Made by a program: the position numbers and the translations under genes. From CAJQHK01 sp038142525 (GTDB lineage: Bacteria; Pseudomonadota; Alphaproteobacteria; Rickettsiales; UBA1997), in assembly GCA_038142525.1 (NCBI GenBank), contig JAYQKE010000003.1, positions 124,001-188,000 of the forward strand: 64,000 nucleotides of DNA, in the 5' to 3' direction. The notes beneath the pieces were generated by a model. That model did not search any database and had not been told where the DNA came from. It saw only the letters and a list, made by a program, of their open reading frames with translations. Below, one piece after another: positions 9,069 through 20,872 of this stretch. Within the stretch, counting starts at the first letter, position 1. The number at the start of each line of letters is the position of its first letter.

Positions 9069-9430
9069 TTAATGTATATTTAAAACTGGATTTATGAAAG
9101 CATCATCATGATCTGAACTATCATTACCATCAGTAATTACCAGTGTTAAAAATCTTGCTGTATTTGGAATATTAGTAATACTCATATCATATGCAGGATC
9201 ATTATTATATACTATATTGGATGCTTTGGCTAATACACCATCAATATATATGATACCAACACTACCATTGTCATTTCCACTTTGAGTTACCCTATCATAA
9301 CTACCGCTGAAGCTATAATGATTTACTGTTGCTCCAGAAAAATGAGTAGCTTTTATCTCACCAAGATCAAAAGTTACCATCCAATTAGCATGAGCCCCTA
9401 TACCTCCAGGCAATGATAATTGGTATTGAG
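9069..9430 (-). pseudogene. Orphan NPCBM-like carbohydrate-binding domain fragment
   Basis: The frame (first ATG 9413; open back to about 9430) reads GGIGAHANWMVTFDLGE, then GSVGIIYIDGVLAKAS and LTLVITDGNDSSDHDDAFINP. It fits the NPCBM beta-sandwich: 'GiGtHAns...yDLg', 'vyvDG', 'L.v.DgGd...DHadwa'. Members bind glycans on secreted glycosidases or surface proteins. No signal peptide or partner domain remains. The right side runs into a degenerate IS5-type end (9431-9452), and the stop lies in the TTAA next to the MITE. It is probably a stranded domain of a larger lost surface protein. Confidence 0.6.
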
Positions 9431-9452
9431 TACCTATGAAAAACTAGAAAAG
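9431..9452. repeat. Degenerate IS5/MITE terminal repeat
   Basis: GTACCTATGAAAAACTAGAAA resembles the MITE end GGAACCTCTGAAAAACTAAAA with about four changes. It bounds the NPCBM fragment on the side opposite the MITE at 8900-9068. Confidence 0.45.
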
Positions 9453-9827
9453 TTATGAATTTACACTAAATGATTCACCGCAGCCACATCTAGCTTTTTC
9501 ATTAGGATTGACAAAATCAAATCCAGATTCAAGATCTGATTCCTTATATATCATTTCACTACCAATTAGAAACATAGAAACTTTTGGATCAATAAAAATT
9601 AGAGTATCATCAAATTTAGCCAAATCATCAAATTTAGTAATATTTTTATCTTTGACAGCATATTCAATAGCATAAGATAGGCCAGAACAGCCACGAGTCC
9701 TAACGGAAACTCTAATTCCGAGACAATTATCTTTCTTATTTTTAAGAAGATTTTTTACCTGCAACAAGGCATCATCAGAAATTTTTAGATAATCTATTAC
9801 CGGATTTGTAATGTCGAAATTTGACAT
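9453..9827 (-). CDS. iscA: Iron-sulfur cluster assembly protein IscA (A-type carrier)
   Basis: This is an A-type Fe-S carrier that receives clusters from the IscU scaffold and passes them to targets. The three conserved cysteines are present: RTRGCSGLSY (one) and the C-terminal KARCGCGESF pair. SGFDFVNP is also typical. At 124 residues it has a slightly extended N-terminus. It lies 5 bp downstream of iscU on the same strand, as in isc operons, though iscS and hscBA are not beside it. Confidence 0.94.
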   Translation of the reverse strand: MSNFDITNPVIDYLKISDDALLQVKNLLKNKKDNCLGIRVSVRTRGCSGLSYAIEYAVKDKNITKFDDLAKFDDTLIFIDPKVSMFLIGSEMIYKESDLESGFDFVNPNEKARCGCGESFSVNS

Positions 9828-9832
9828 ATTAA

Positions 9833-10237
9833 TTATTCTGCAGCTACTTCTATTTTACCACTTTTACTTTCATAATCTTCAATAGCCGCTTTAATAGCAT
9901 CTTCTGCCAAAACAGAACAATGGATTTTAACAGGTGGAAGTGATAATTCTTCAGAAATTTCTTTATTGGTTACTTTTTTTGCTTCTGATAATTTTTTTCC
10001 AATCACCCATTCAGTTATATAAGAACTGGAAGCAATAGCCGAACCGCAACCAAAAGTTTTAAATTTTGCATCCTTAATTGTGTGATTTTTTTCATCAATT
10101 TCAATTTGCAATTTCATTACATCACCACAAGCTGGAGCGCCAACAAGACCGGTTCCAACATTTTTCTTTTCCTTATCTAAAGATCCAACATTTCTTGGAT
10201 TTTCATAATGATCTAAAACATTATTTGAATATGACAT
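9833..10237 (-). CDS. iscU: Fe-S cluster scaffold protein IscU
   Basis: IscU is the scaffold on which [2Fe-2S] clusters form from IscS sulfur. The start MSYSNNVLDHYENPRNVGS, the three ligand cysteines in GAPACGDV, FGCGSAI and KIHCSVLAEDAI, and the HscA-recognition LPPVKIHCS are all present. The 134-residue length is normal. It is co-directional with iscA. The 106-bp gap upstream to anmK probably contains its promoter; I see no IscR-type gene. Confidence 0.96.
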   Translation of the reverse strand: MSYSNNVLDHYENPRNVGSLDKEKKNVGTGLVGAPACGDVMKLQIEIDEKNHTIKDAKFKTFGCGSAIASSSYITEWVIGKKLSEAKKVTNKEISEELSLPPVKIHCSVLAEDAIKAAIEDYESKSGKIEVAAE

Positions 10238-10343
10238 AATTTTAAATGATTGATAAATTAAAGTAACTAATTAGAAAAAATTCTAATAATATTTTTTCAA
10301 ATAGTCAATTATTTTAGTTGGGTATTATATAGCATTTATCATT

Positions 10344-11420
10344 TTAAATTAATGCATTACTATTATTGTTTCCAGAGAAACTAAATGGTAGGTGATAAAA
10401 ATGTCTTATAGCTAGAAAGGCAAATAATTCAGCTTCAACCGCATCAATGTTAATATTAAAATCTTTGGCGTCTAGGATTTCTAAAGAGGTGATTTCTTTA
10501 ATCTTTTCTATCATAAAAATATTTTTTGCCCCTCCTCCGGCAATGATAATTTTTTTTGGTTTTTTAGGTAATAATTCTAGAGAGATTTTAAGAGATTTTG
10601 CTATGATATCAATTAAAGTTGCTAGCGCATCTTCAAGAGATAAACCATCTAACATTATTAAGTGATTATTAAATTCATTACGATCAATGGATTTTGGAAA
10701 TGTTTTTTGAAAAAATTCTAACTTTAAAAATTTATCAGATAATTCTAAATTAACTTTACCTTTTCTAGCGATTATACCACTTTCATCAAAATTTTTACCA
10801 AGATTTTTATAAATCAAGTCATCCATTGGTGCATTACCAAAGCAAATATCACCAGTTAACATATCATTTTCATCCTTGGTAACATAAGTTATATTTGACA
10901 CCCCGCCTATATTCATAAAAATTACCTCCTCATTAAAATATTCTTTTAATAAAGCATGATGATAAATTGGTGCAAGAGGAGCGCCTTGACCTCCTTTTTT
11001 AATATCAATATTTCTTAGGTCACCAATTACCTTAATCCCCACCCTTTCTTCCAATAAAGCAATATCTCCAATTTGCCAAGTTAGTTTTTGATCTGGATTG
11101 TGTAAGATTGTGTGTCCATGAAAACCAATAAGATCAATATCTTCTGATTTTAGATTATATTTTTTTAGAAATTCTTGAACTGCTTTAATGTGAATTTTGG
11201 TTAATTCTTTTGTTACATTTAGTGATAATTTTGAATCTAAACTAGGATTATCTATTAAATTTCTTAGGTTTTTTTGGAGGGTCTTAGGATAAGGAGAAAA
11301 TAGAAATTTATTTTCTTTTTTAATAGAAAAACCATTAGATTCAATAAGAGCAACATCAACACCATCCATTGATGTACCACTCATTAATCCAATGGCTTTT
11401 AAGAATTTATGATTAAACAT
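10344..11420 (-). CDS. anmK: Anhydro-N-acetylmuramic acid kinase
   Basis: AnmK cleaves and phosphorylates 1,6-anhydro-MurNAc to MurNAc-6-P in peptidoglycan recycling. The ASKHA-type phosphate-1 loop is AIGLMSGTSMDGVDVALIES at the N-terminus. Other blocks are GFHGHTILHNP, IGDLRNIDI, GQGAPLAPIYH, MNIGGVSNIT and IIAGGGAKNIFM. The 358-residue length is normal. Its presence, with the amidase, LigA and MurB, implies a working cell wall. Confidence 0.94.
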   Translation of the reverse strand: MFNHKFLKAIGLMSGTSMDGVDVALIESNGFSIKKENKFLFSPYPKTLQKNLRNLIDNPSLDSKLSLNVTKELTKIHIKAVQEFLKKYNLKSEDIDLIGFHGHTILHNPDQKLTWQIGDIALLEERVGIKVIGDLRNIDIKKGGQGAPLAPIYHHALLKEYFNEEVIFMNIGGVSNITYVTKDENDMLTGDICFGNAPMDDLIYKNLGKNFDESGIIARKGKVNLELSDKFLKLEFFQKTFPKSIDRNEFNNHLIMLDGLSLEDALATLIDIIAKSLKISLELLPKKPKKIIIAGGGAKNIFMIEKIKEITSLEILDAKDFNINIDAVEAELFAFLAIRHFYHLPFSFSGNNNSNALI

Positions 11421-11429
11421 ATTCAGCGT

Positions 11430-11533
11430 AAGAAAAACTTATTTAAATCAACTTCCTTAAAAAATCTCTAAGCACAGAAAAAAATAAAATAATGAAGAGA
11501 TTTATAGAAAAAGAATCGTTTAAATAAGTTTTA
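11430..11533 (-). terminator. Branched terminator-like structure after rpsD
   Basis: On the minus strand, directly from the rpsD stop codon, AAAACTTATTTAAA pairs perfectly with TTTAAATAAGTTTT about 70 nt later, followed by TTCTT. Inside, AAATCTCT pairs with AGAGATTT. This is a large, possibly branched, rho-independent-like terminator for the rplL-rpoB-rpoC-rpsD transcript. It also insulates anmK. Confidence 0.65.
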
Positions 11534-12145
11534 TCTTGAGTAATATTCAATAATTAGATTGATATTAACTTCAAAAGCGTAAGGAACATCAGAAAAAGAA
11601 GCTTCGGCCACAACTTCAACCGACTGACCTTCGTTATCTAATCTTAAATATTCTGGAACATCTCTTTCTAATTTATCCAAAGACTCAATTATTAAGTTCA
11701 TTTTTTTGGATTTATCTCTAATAGAAACGACGTCACCTATTTTTAATCTATAAGAAGAAATATTAACCACCTTACCATTCACTTTAATATGTTTATGGCT
11801 AATTAATTGCTTAGCAGAAAAAATTGTTGGAGCTATATTAGACCTATATACAACAGCATCTAATCTCGATTCAAGCAAGGAAATAAAATTTTCACCAGTA
11901 TCACCCTTCTTTTTTGCCGCTAATTTAAAAATATTCTTAAATTGTTTCTCAGAAATATTGTAATGAAATCTTAATTTTTGTTTTTCATTTAACTGAGCAC
12001 CATAATCACTAAGCCTTCTAGGAGCTTTAGATTGTTGTTGACCAGGCCTAACATTTAACCTATTGGAAGAAGTGTCTGCACTTCCCCATAAATTAACACC
12101 GGTAGATCTTACAATTTTATTTTTAGATTTAATAATTTTTGTCAT
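11531..12145 (-). CDS. rpsD: 30S ribosomal protein S4
   Basis: S4 is a primary 16S rRNA-binding protein and often an autoregulator. Typical blocks are RRLSDYGAQLNEKQKLRFHY, SRLDAVVYRSNIAPT, the S4 RNA-binding motif QLISHKHIKVNGKVVNISSY, and the C-terminus EVNINLIIEYYSR. The 204-residue length is normal. It starts 3 bp after the rpoC stop. Most bacteria place rpsLG-fusA or other genes here, and rpsD in the alpha operon or alone. Confidence 0.96.
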   Translation of the reverse strand: MTKIIKSKNKIVRSTGVNLWGSADTSSNRLNVRPGQQQSKAPRRLSDYGAQLNEKQKLRFHYNISEKQFKNIFKLAAKKKGDTGENFISLLESRLDAVVYRSNIAPTIFSAKQLISHKHIKVNGKVVNISSYRLKIGDVVSIRDKSKKMNLIIESLDKLERDVPEYLRLDNEGQSVEVVAEASFSDVPYAFEVNINLIIEYYSR

Positions 12146-12148
12146 TTA

Positions 12149-15100
12149 TTACTTATTATATTTTGATATTTTCTTCACCATATCTTTTTTAATATTGTCA
12201 GATATAAGGCCTGTACCAACAGGAACCAATCTACCAACAATAATATTTTCTTTTAAACCTCTCAAATAATCACTTCTACCCTGAGTTGCTGATTCAGTTA
12301 AAACTTTTGTAGTTTCTTGGAAAGAAGCTGAAGATATAAAGGATTTAGTCTGTAAAGAAGCTTTGGTAATACCAAGTAAAACTGGTAAAGCCTTAGATGA
12401 CTTACCACCTTCACTGATTATTTTATTATTTACCTCTTCAAAATCATCCCTATCTATAATTTCACCTTTTAAATACATAGAAGAGCCAGGATCAGTAACC
12501 TCAACCCTCTTAAGCATCATGCTTAAAATAACTTCAATATGTTTATCATCAATTTTTACGCCTTGCATACGATAAACTTTCTGAACCTCAAAAATCATAT
12601 ATTTTCTAAATTCCTGTATGCCTAAAATACGTAATATATCATGGGGAGATAAATTACCATCAATTAATAAATCACCTTTTTTAACATAATCACCATCGTT
12701 AAAGAATATATGCTGGCCTTTAGGTATAATATATTCTACCGCCTCTTCGTCAGCATTTTTTGGTCTAATAAGAACTTTTCTTTTTACCTTATATTCTTTT
12801 ATAAATTCAATAGTACCAGAAATTTCACTCATTATGGCAGTATTTTTTGACTTTCTAGCTTCGAATAACTCTGCTACTCTAGGCAAACCACCAGTAATAT
12901 CTTTTGTTTTAGAAGATTCTTTTGGAATCTTAGCTATAATATCACCAGCCTTTACTCCCTCATGATCAGAATAAGATATAATAGTGCCAACAGATAAATC
13001 ATATTCTTTATCCTTGGATCCCCTAACAATTAATCTAGGCTTAATATCCTGCTGAGTATATTGTTTCCAGTCAATTACTACTTTTGTAGATATGCCAGTT
13101 TTCTCATCAACTTTTTCTCTTATAGAAACATTTTCAGTTAAATCAGTATATTCTAAAGAACCATCAATCTCAGCAATAACTGGAATATTATAAGAATCCC
13201 AATCGGCAAGATGATCTCCCTTCTTAATATCGTCACCATCATTAAAATTAATGACCGAACCATAAGGTAATTTATAATTATGAATACTCTCGCCGGTTTT
13301 TTTATCAGTATTTTTTATTTCACAATTTCTAGTTACAACAACATATTTTCCATCCTGTTTTTTAATTACTGAATTGATGTCAAATTTTAAAACACCTTCA
13401 CTAGTTGCAGAAATTGAAGATTGCTCGTCACCACGAAGAGCCGCACCTCCAATATGGAAAGTTCTCATTGTAAGCTGAGTACCAGGCTCGCCAATTGACT
13501 GAGCAAACAACTACACCAACAGCCTCTCCAACACTAACTAATTTACCAGTTGCAAGATCACGACCATAACATTTAGAACAGATGCCATGTTTAGATTCAC
13601 AAGTTAGAGCACTTCTAACCCTGGCACTTCTAATTTTAGCTGCAGAAATTTTAGCAGCAACAGCTTCGTCTACTAATTCACCCGCTTTAGCTAATATATT
13701 GCCAGACTTATCAGAAATATCTTCTAACAAAATTCTTCCTAAAATTTGCTCCTCTATTGAAGCAACCACAGCCCTGTCATCAACAACTTCCTCCACTAAG
13801 ACGCCATTTTTAGAACCACAATCTTCATCAATAATGATACAATCTTGAGCAACATCAACCAATCTTCTAGTTAAGTAACCAGAGTTTGCTGTTTTTAAAG
13901 CCGTATCAGCAAGACCTTTCCTAGCACCATGAGCTGAAATGAAATATTCTAAAACATTTAACCCCTCCTTAAAATTAGAGGTAATAGGGTTTTCAATAAT
14001 TTCGCCAGAAGGTTTTGCCATCAAACCCCTCATACCAGAAACCTGCTTAATCTGATTTTCAGAACCTCTAGCACCAGAATCAGACATCATATAGATCGAA
14101 TTAGTGGTGATAGGATTAGACATATCTGAAATACCCTTCATCATCTCTTTCGAGATTGTATTAGTACACTCAGTCCATTCATCTATTACCTTATTATATC
14201 TTTCACCATTGGTAATTAAGCCCTCCCTATATTGCTTGTAAAGTTTTTTTACATTTTCAAAAGATCCTTTAACATAAGATTCTTTACTATCTGGAATAAC
14301 CATGTCATTCTTACCGATAGAAATAGCAGACTTACCAGAATATTTAAAACCTAATGACATTATTTTATCACAAAATGCTACAGTTTCTTCCTGGCCAGCA
14401 TATCTATAGACTTTGTCAATTAATTCCTTAATATCCCTCTGAGTCATCTTTTGATTTACTAAAGCAAAATTGTCTTTCATAACATCCGGCAACTGATTAT
14501 ATAAAATTGCTCTTCCAGTAGTCGTATCAGCAACTTTAGATTGTTCTAAACCATTTGAATCTTTATAAAAATAACGATATTTTATTTTACTATGAATTGA
14601 AACATCTTTATTGTCTAATATATGCTGTAACTCATTATAATTTGCAACTAACATAGATTCTTCGCCAACTTTCTCGCTATCTAATGTTAAATAATATAAA
14701 CCCAAAACAATATCCTGAGATGGTACTATAATAGGTTTACCATTAGCTGGACTTAAAATATTATTTGTTGCCATCATTAAAAATCTAGACTCAACCTGAG
14801 CTTCTATAGAAAGAGGAACATGAACCGCCATTTGATCTCCATCAAAATCAGCATTAAAAGTGCACAAACTAATGGATTTAGCTGAATAGCTTTACCTTCA
14901 ATCAAAATAGGTTCAAATGCTTGTATACCAAGTCTATGTAAAGTAGGAGCTCTATTTAATAAAATAGGATGACCCTTGATAACTTCTTCTAAAATATCCC
15001 AAACCTCTGGTATTTCAGATTCTACCATTTTTTTAGAAATTTTAATAGAGGGAGATTTGCCGTATAGCTCTAATTTTGCATAGATAAAAGGTTTAAATAA

Positions 15101-16252
15101 CTCCAAAGCCATTTTCTTTGGTAAACCACATTGATGCAATTTTAACTCTGGACCAACAACAATTACACTTCTACCAGAATAATCAACCCTTTTACCAAGA
15201 AGATTTTGTCTAAACCTACCCTGCTTACCCTTAAGCATATCACTTAAAGATTTAAAAGGTCTTTTACTAGCATTTTTTACTACCGTACCACTTCTACCAT
15301 TATCCAAAAGAGCATCAACAGATTCTTGAAGCATTCTTTTTTCATTTTTAATAATGATATCAGGAGCACCAAGATCTAACAATCTTTTCAAACGGTTATT
15401 TCTGTTAATAACTCTACGATATAACTCATTTAGATCGGAAGCGGCAAATCTACCACCATCAAGCATTACTAATGGCCTAATATCAGGAGGAATAACTGGA
15501 AGAACACTCATAACCATCCATTCAGGCTTATTATCAGAATCTAAAAAGTTATTAACTAACTTTAATCTTTTAACAACCTTCTCTCTCTTAAGTTCAGATG
15601 TTAGATTCTCAAGCTCCTCTTTTAACTCTGCCTGAATTTTTGCTAAATCAAGTCTTCCCAATATTTTTTGAATAGCTTCAGCACCCATATCAGCTTCAAA
15701 ACTACCATGACCATATTCATCTTGAAATTCTTCATATTCCTTTTCTGTCAATATTTGACCTTCAGATAAAGGGGACATAAGGGGGTCAATAACAATATAA
15801 TTTTCAAAATATATTACTTTTTCAATATTTTTTAGACTCTGACCCAATAATGTACTGATTCTCGAAGGTAAAGATTTTAAAAACCAAATATGAGCAACTG
15901 GACTTGCAAGCTCAATATGACCCATTCTCTCCCTTCTAACTTTAGAAGAAGTAACCTCAACACCACATTTTTCACATACGATACCTTTATATTTTACCCT
16001 TTTATACTTACCACATAAACATTCATAGTCTTTTATAGGACCAAATATTCTAGCACAAAATAAACCCTCTCTTTCCGGTTTAAATGTTCTATAATTAACC
16101 GTTTCTGGCTTCTTTACCTCACCATAAGACCAAGACCTTATTTTATCAGGATCAGCAATTGATATTTTTATGGCGTTAAAATTTAAATTATCAGTTTTTT
16201 GATTTGACAACCTTAATAAACCGTCAGATGATATACCTTCAAGAGATGACAT
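12149..16252 (-). CDS. rpoC: DNA-directed RNA polymerase subunit beta' (two frameshifts)
   Basis: RpoC forms the clamp and most of the active centre. The zinc-binding N-terminus (CLCGKYKRVKYKGIVCEKCG), LLGKRVDYSGRSVIVVGPEL and the catalytic NADFDGDQMAVHVPLS are present. The trigger-loop/bridge region (ISAHGARKGLADTALKTANSGYLTRRLVDV) and the C-terminal GEPGTQLTMRTFHIGG also match. The reading frame breaks at about 14856-14866, just before NADFDGD (one base short), and at 13505-13507, in VVAAQSIGEPG (one base extra in an A run). Corrected, the protein is 1367 residues. The three pieces join across universally conserved motifs, so this is one gene, not a natural split subunit. Confidence 0.95.
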
Positions 16253-16302
16253 ATAAAATTATATATTTTTAATATTAATTATAAACAAACATTGTAACAA
16301 AA

Positions 16303-19300
16303 CTAATCAACTAACTCAATATTGAGTCCAAGTGATCTTACTTCTTTAATCATTACATTAAATGACTCAGGTATGCCGCAAGTAAAGTTCTGATTTTCAT
16401 GTATTATAGATTCATAAATTTTAATTCTACCGACAACATCATCAGATTTTACTGTTAACATCTCTTGCAATGTATAGGCAACACCATAAGCCTGCAGTGC
16501 CCAACACTCCATTTCTCCAAATCTCTGTCCACCAAAATGTGATTTACCACCAAGAGGTTGCTGAGTTATTAAACTGTATGGCCCTATTGAACGAGCATGG
16601 ATTTTACTTTCAACTAAGTGATGTAATTTCAAGATATACATATAACCAACGGTTACTTTTCTATCAAATTTATCACCAGTTATTCCATCAATTAATGTAA
16701 CCTGACCATCTTCACTGTTACCCGATAAGGTCAATAAATTATCAATGACATCTTCATTCATACCATCAAAAGATCCAGTAGCAAAAGGAACACCATTGCG
16801 AATTTTTGAAGCAAAAGATACTAGCTCATCTTTATTCATTAATTTTAATAAAGATATTTCTTCTTTTGAGTCATATATCAACTCTAACTGACTTCTTAAG
16901 TCATCAATAGATGCATTACCTTGTTTATATTCATTTAGCTTTTTAGCAACTTTTCTTCCAAGCATAACAGAAGCGAGACCCAGATGAGATTCAAGAATCT
17001 GTCCTATATTCATACGAGAAGGTACGCCTAAAGGATTTAAAATAATATCCACAGGCTCACCATTTTCATCATATGGCATATCTTCTACTGGAACTATCCT
17101 AGATACCACACCTTTATTACCATGTCTTCCTGACATTTTATCACCAGCTTGTAATACAGATTTAGAAGCTATATAAACCTTAACAATCTTTAATACACCT
17201 TGTTTTAAATCATCACCAGATTTAATACGAGAAACACTATTTTCATATTCTTTTTCAAGATTTAAAGCTTGCTCCTTATAAGATTTCATAATATTACCTA
17301 CTTTCTCCATCACCCCTAAATCATCAACTGAAATCTTAAATAACTCTTCTAATGAAAAATCTTGTAATATCTTATAATCTAATTTTAGAGATTTTTTCTT
17401 CTTTCCAATATTGTTGGCTAATTTTTGACCAAACAAAATTGATTTAAGTTTATTACTTACAGAATCCTTTAAAAAAGATATACTGGAATCTTTGTTTCTA
17501 GTAGCTTTTTGTATTGCTTGACTCTCTATATATAAAGATCTTTCATCTTTATCTAAACCCTTCCTAGAAAGAACCTTAACATCTACTACAACTCCATCCA
17601 TTCCAATCGGAGCATAAAGAGAGGAATCCCTTACATCAGATGATTTCTCCCCAAATATCACCTTTAACAACTTCTCTTCTGGAGTCATAGGAGATTCACT
17701 TTTTGGAGTAGTTTTACCAACTATTAAATCACCAGCTTTTATTTTTGCACCAATATGTATTACACCCTCTTCATCAAGTTTATTAAGATATTCCTCATTA
17801 ATATTAGGTATATCTCTGGTAATTTCTTCTGGTCCTAATCTTGTATCCCTGGCAACTATTTCTAACTCTTCAATGTGAACAGAAGTAAATGTATCATCTT
17901 GTAATAATTTTTCTGAAACAATTATGGAATCTTCAAAATTATAACCATTCCAAGACATGAAAGCCACTCTAATATTTTTACCAAGCGCTAATTCACCATT
18001 CTCAACAGAATGACCATCTGACATAATTTGACCAGACCTTACCTTGTCACCTACAAAAACCACAGGTCTTTGATTAATACAAGTATCTTGGTTTGTTCTT
18101 GAATATTTTGTTAAATTATATGTCTTGATTTGACCAATAGATTCTTCATTATCAGACTCAACGATAATTTTATCAGAATCAACATATCTAACAATTCCAT
18201 CAAAGTCACTTTTGACTATAACACCAGAATCGTAAGCAATTATAGATTCAGTACCAGTACCAACTAATGGAGCGCTACTTTTTAATAAAGGTAGGGCTTG
18301 ACGTCGCATATTCGATCCCATCAAAGCTCTATTGGCATCGTCATTCTCTAGGAAGGGAATAAGGGTTGTTGCAATAGAAATAAGTTGCTTTGTTGAAACA
18401 TCAATTAAATCAATCTCAGAAGACTTTACAGTAATATATTCATTATTTCTTCTACAAACTACAATATCTTCAATGATATTATTATTATCATCAATTTTAG
18501 TATTTGACTGGGCAATATTTCTATCTATTTCTTCTATAGCAGATAAGAATACAACTTCATCGCTAACTTTATTATCAAAAACTTTTCTATAAGGTGTTTC
18601 AATAAAGCCATAATTGCTAATTTTTGCATATGTTGCCAAAGAGTTAATAAGCCCAATATTCGGACCCTCTGGCGTCTCAATAGGGCAAATTCTACCATAA
18701 TGAGTAGGGTGAACATCTCTAACTTCAAAACCAGCTCTATCTCTAACTAAACCACCGGGACCAAGAGAAGATAACCTTCTTTTATGAGTTACCTCTGATA
18801 AAGGATTGGTTTGATCCATAAATTGAGATAATTGGGACATTGCAAAAAGTCCTTAATAGATGAAGATAAGGGTTTTGAGTTAATTAATGTTTGAGGCATT
18901 ATAGAATCAGGATCAGAAGAATGCATCTTTTCCAAGATATATTTTTCAATCTTTGATATGCCTATCCTAAGTTGATTTTCAACTAATTCACCGACAGCTC
19001 TAACTCTTCTATTAGCTAAATTATCAATATCATCAGTTGGAAGATCTTGATACTTAATTTTACTAAGAATTTCTATAGTTTTTATTATATCTTCTTTTGT
19101 TAAATGTAAAACATCTTTATCAACTTCAATAGATAACCTATAGTTAATTTTCATTCTACCAACATCAGATAGACTATATTTACCAACATTAAAGAATAAT
19201 GAATTTAAAAAGTTCGATGCAACCTCAACGGAAGCAAGAGACTCACCTAACCTAATTGATCTATATATATCCAATAGAGCGTCCTTGGTAGTCTTATTTT

Positions 19301-20387
19301 TATCTACAATTAAAGTATTATAAATATAAGAACCAATTTTAGATTTAGATGGGTTAACCACATCTATATTGTCGAAATTCAAATTCTGCAAAGCTTCTAA
19401 ACCTTCTAGAGTAAGCATACTTCCAGACTCAAGTAATACTTCACCAGTCTCAGAATCTAATAGATCATCAACGATCACATGGCCAAAAATTAAATCATCA
19501 GATAAGATGTAATTTTTGAAATCGCTATCTTCTAATTTATTTAATAATCTTTGATTAATTTTTTGACCTTTTTTTATGACTATGTCACCAGAATCAGCAT
19601 CAACAATATCTGAAGCGACTTTTCCACCTAAGAAGGAATCAGGAATAAATTCAGAAATCCAGCCCTTTTTCTTATCAAAAGAGATCTTAAATTTATTATA
19701 AAAAGTAGTAATTATATCTTTAGAAGAAAAATCAAGAGCTCTGAGTAAAGATGTGGCCAACATTTTTCTTTTCTTGTCGATTCTAAAATGCAATATATCT
19801 TTATTGTCAATTTCAAAATCCAACCAAGAGCCAATATTAGGAACTATTTTTGCAGTATAAATTTTAGAACCAAAAACATTATTTGCACTTTCACTACCAA
19901 AAAAGACACCAGGGGATCTTTTCATCTGGGACACGATAACCCTTTCAGAGCCATTAATTATAAAGTCGCCATTATCTGTCATTAAAGGTAGTTCACAAAA
20001 ATAAACCTCTTGCTCCTTAACAGATAATATTTCTTTATTTTGAGAATCATTACTATCTGTATCCCATAAAATGAGTCTTAACTTAGCTTTTAAAGAAGAA
20101 GCATAAGTCCTACTAGAAGTAATACATTCACTAGGAGTATAAAGGGGATCAGATAATATATACTCAACAAATTCTAAAGTTACCCTACCAACAGAATCAG
20201 TAACAGGAAAAAAAGAACGAAATACAGAATCAATACCAACATTAGTATCGGAATTAGGGTCACTAACTAATAATTTTTTATATGAGTCCTTTTGCAAGGA
20301 TATCAAATAAGGTACCTCTTGTTCTTTTTTATTTCCAGCTAACTTTTTTCTTAAAGATAATTTATCAAAATAACGAACCTGATCCAC
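16303..20387 (-). CDS. rpoB: DNA-directed RNA polymerase subunit beta (one frameshift)
   Basis: RpoB is the catalytic beta subunit and rifampicin target. The N-terminal lobe is present (SLQKDSYKKLL, RVTLEFVEYILSDP, ERVIVSQMKRSPGVFFG). The Rif region follows the break: MSQLSQFMDQTNPLSEVTHKRRLSSLGPGGL. Later blocks are SGRHGNKGVVSRI, FGGQRFGEMECWALQAYG and VMIKEVRSLGLNIELVD at the end. An A5 run at 18844-18848 needs one more base to read KDFFAMSQLSQ; corrected length is 1361 residues. It is separated from rplL by a short hairpin. Confidence 0.96.
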
Positions 20388-20416
20388 TTCTAGTCTCTAA
20401 ATTAAATTATTATAAT

Positions 20417-20443
20417 CTTTGAATATAACCAATATATTCAAAG
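20417..20443 (-). promoter_or_regulatory. Hairpin between rplL and rpoB (attenuator-like)
   Basis: CTTTGAATAT pairs exactly with ATATTCAAAG across a 7-base loop in the 83-bp rplL-rpoB gap. No long U-tract follows directly, so it may be a partial terminator or a processing site. In E. coli the same gap holds an attenuator and an RNase III site. Function here is inferred from position. Confidence 0.5.
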
Positions 20444-20470
20444 GGTAAAATTAAAAATTGTTTAAAAAAA

Positions 20471-20845
20471 TTAAGCAATTTCCACCTTACCTCCAGCGAC
20501 TTCTATTTTTTTCTTAATTTCTTCAGCTTCATCTTTAGATGCACCTTTCTTTAAGTCACCCGGAACAGATTCAACTAAATCTTTAGCTTCTTTTAATCCA
20601 AGACCAGTAATAGCTCTAACCTCTTTGATAATATTAATTTTTTTATCACCAAAATCAGTAAGCTTGACATCAAAAGAATCTTTAGTCTCAGCAGCATCTC
20701 CACCAGCAGCGGGTGCAGCAGCAGGTGCAGCAGCAGCAATAGCACTAACACCCCATTTTTCTTCTAACATTTTACTTAATTCAGAAATTTCTACAACAGT
20801 TAGAGTAGATAAGTCGTCACATATTTTATTTAAATCAGTAGTCAT
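20471..20845 (-). CDS. rplL: 50S ribosomal protein L7/L12
   Basis: This is the acidic stalk protein that recruits translation factors. The N-terminal dimerisation domain (LSTLTVVEISELSKMLEEKW), an Ala-rich hinge (AAAAPAAAPAAGG) and the C-terminal domain (KKINIIKEVRAITGLGLKEAKDLVE) are in order. The 124-residue length is normal. It is encoded after rplJ with a strong hairpin between them. Confidence 0.97.
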   Translation of the reverse strand: MTTDLNKICDDLSTLTVVEISELSKMLEEKWGVSAIAAAAPAAAPAAGGDAAETKDSFDVKLTDFGDKKINIIKEVRAITGLGLKEAKDLVESVPGDLKKGASKDEAEEIKKKIEVAGGKVEIA

Positions 20846-20872
20846 AATAATAAATATAGTTAATTAATCCAA

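Noticed and set aside
15354..15635. Long open frames antisense to rpoC, rpoB, ligA, tuf, acnA and others
   Set aside because: They are complements of strongly conserved genes, lack family features and start signals, and arise from A/T-rich codon bias.
12149..16252. rpoC as three separate genes and rpoB as two (natural split subunits)
   Set aside because: The breaks fall inside universally conserved motifs (NADFDGD, AAQSIGEPG, FFAMSQLSQF), and the pieces lack starts or stops fitting real split subunits. One-base corrections restore single genes.
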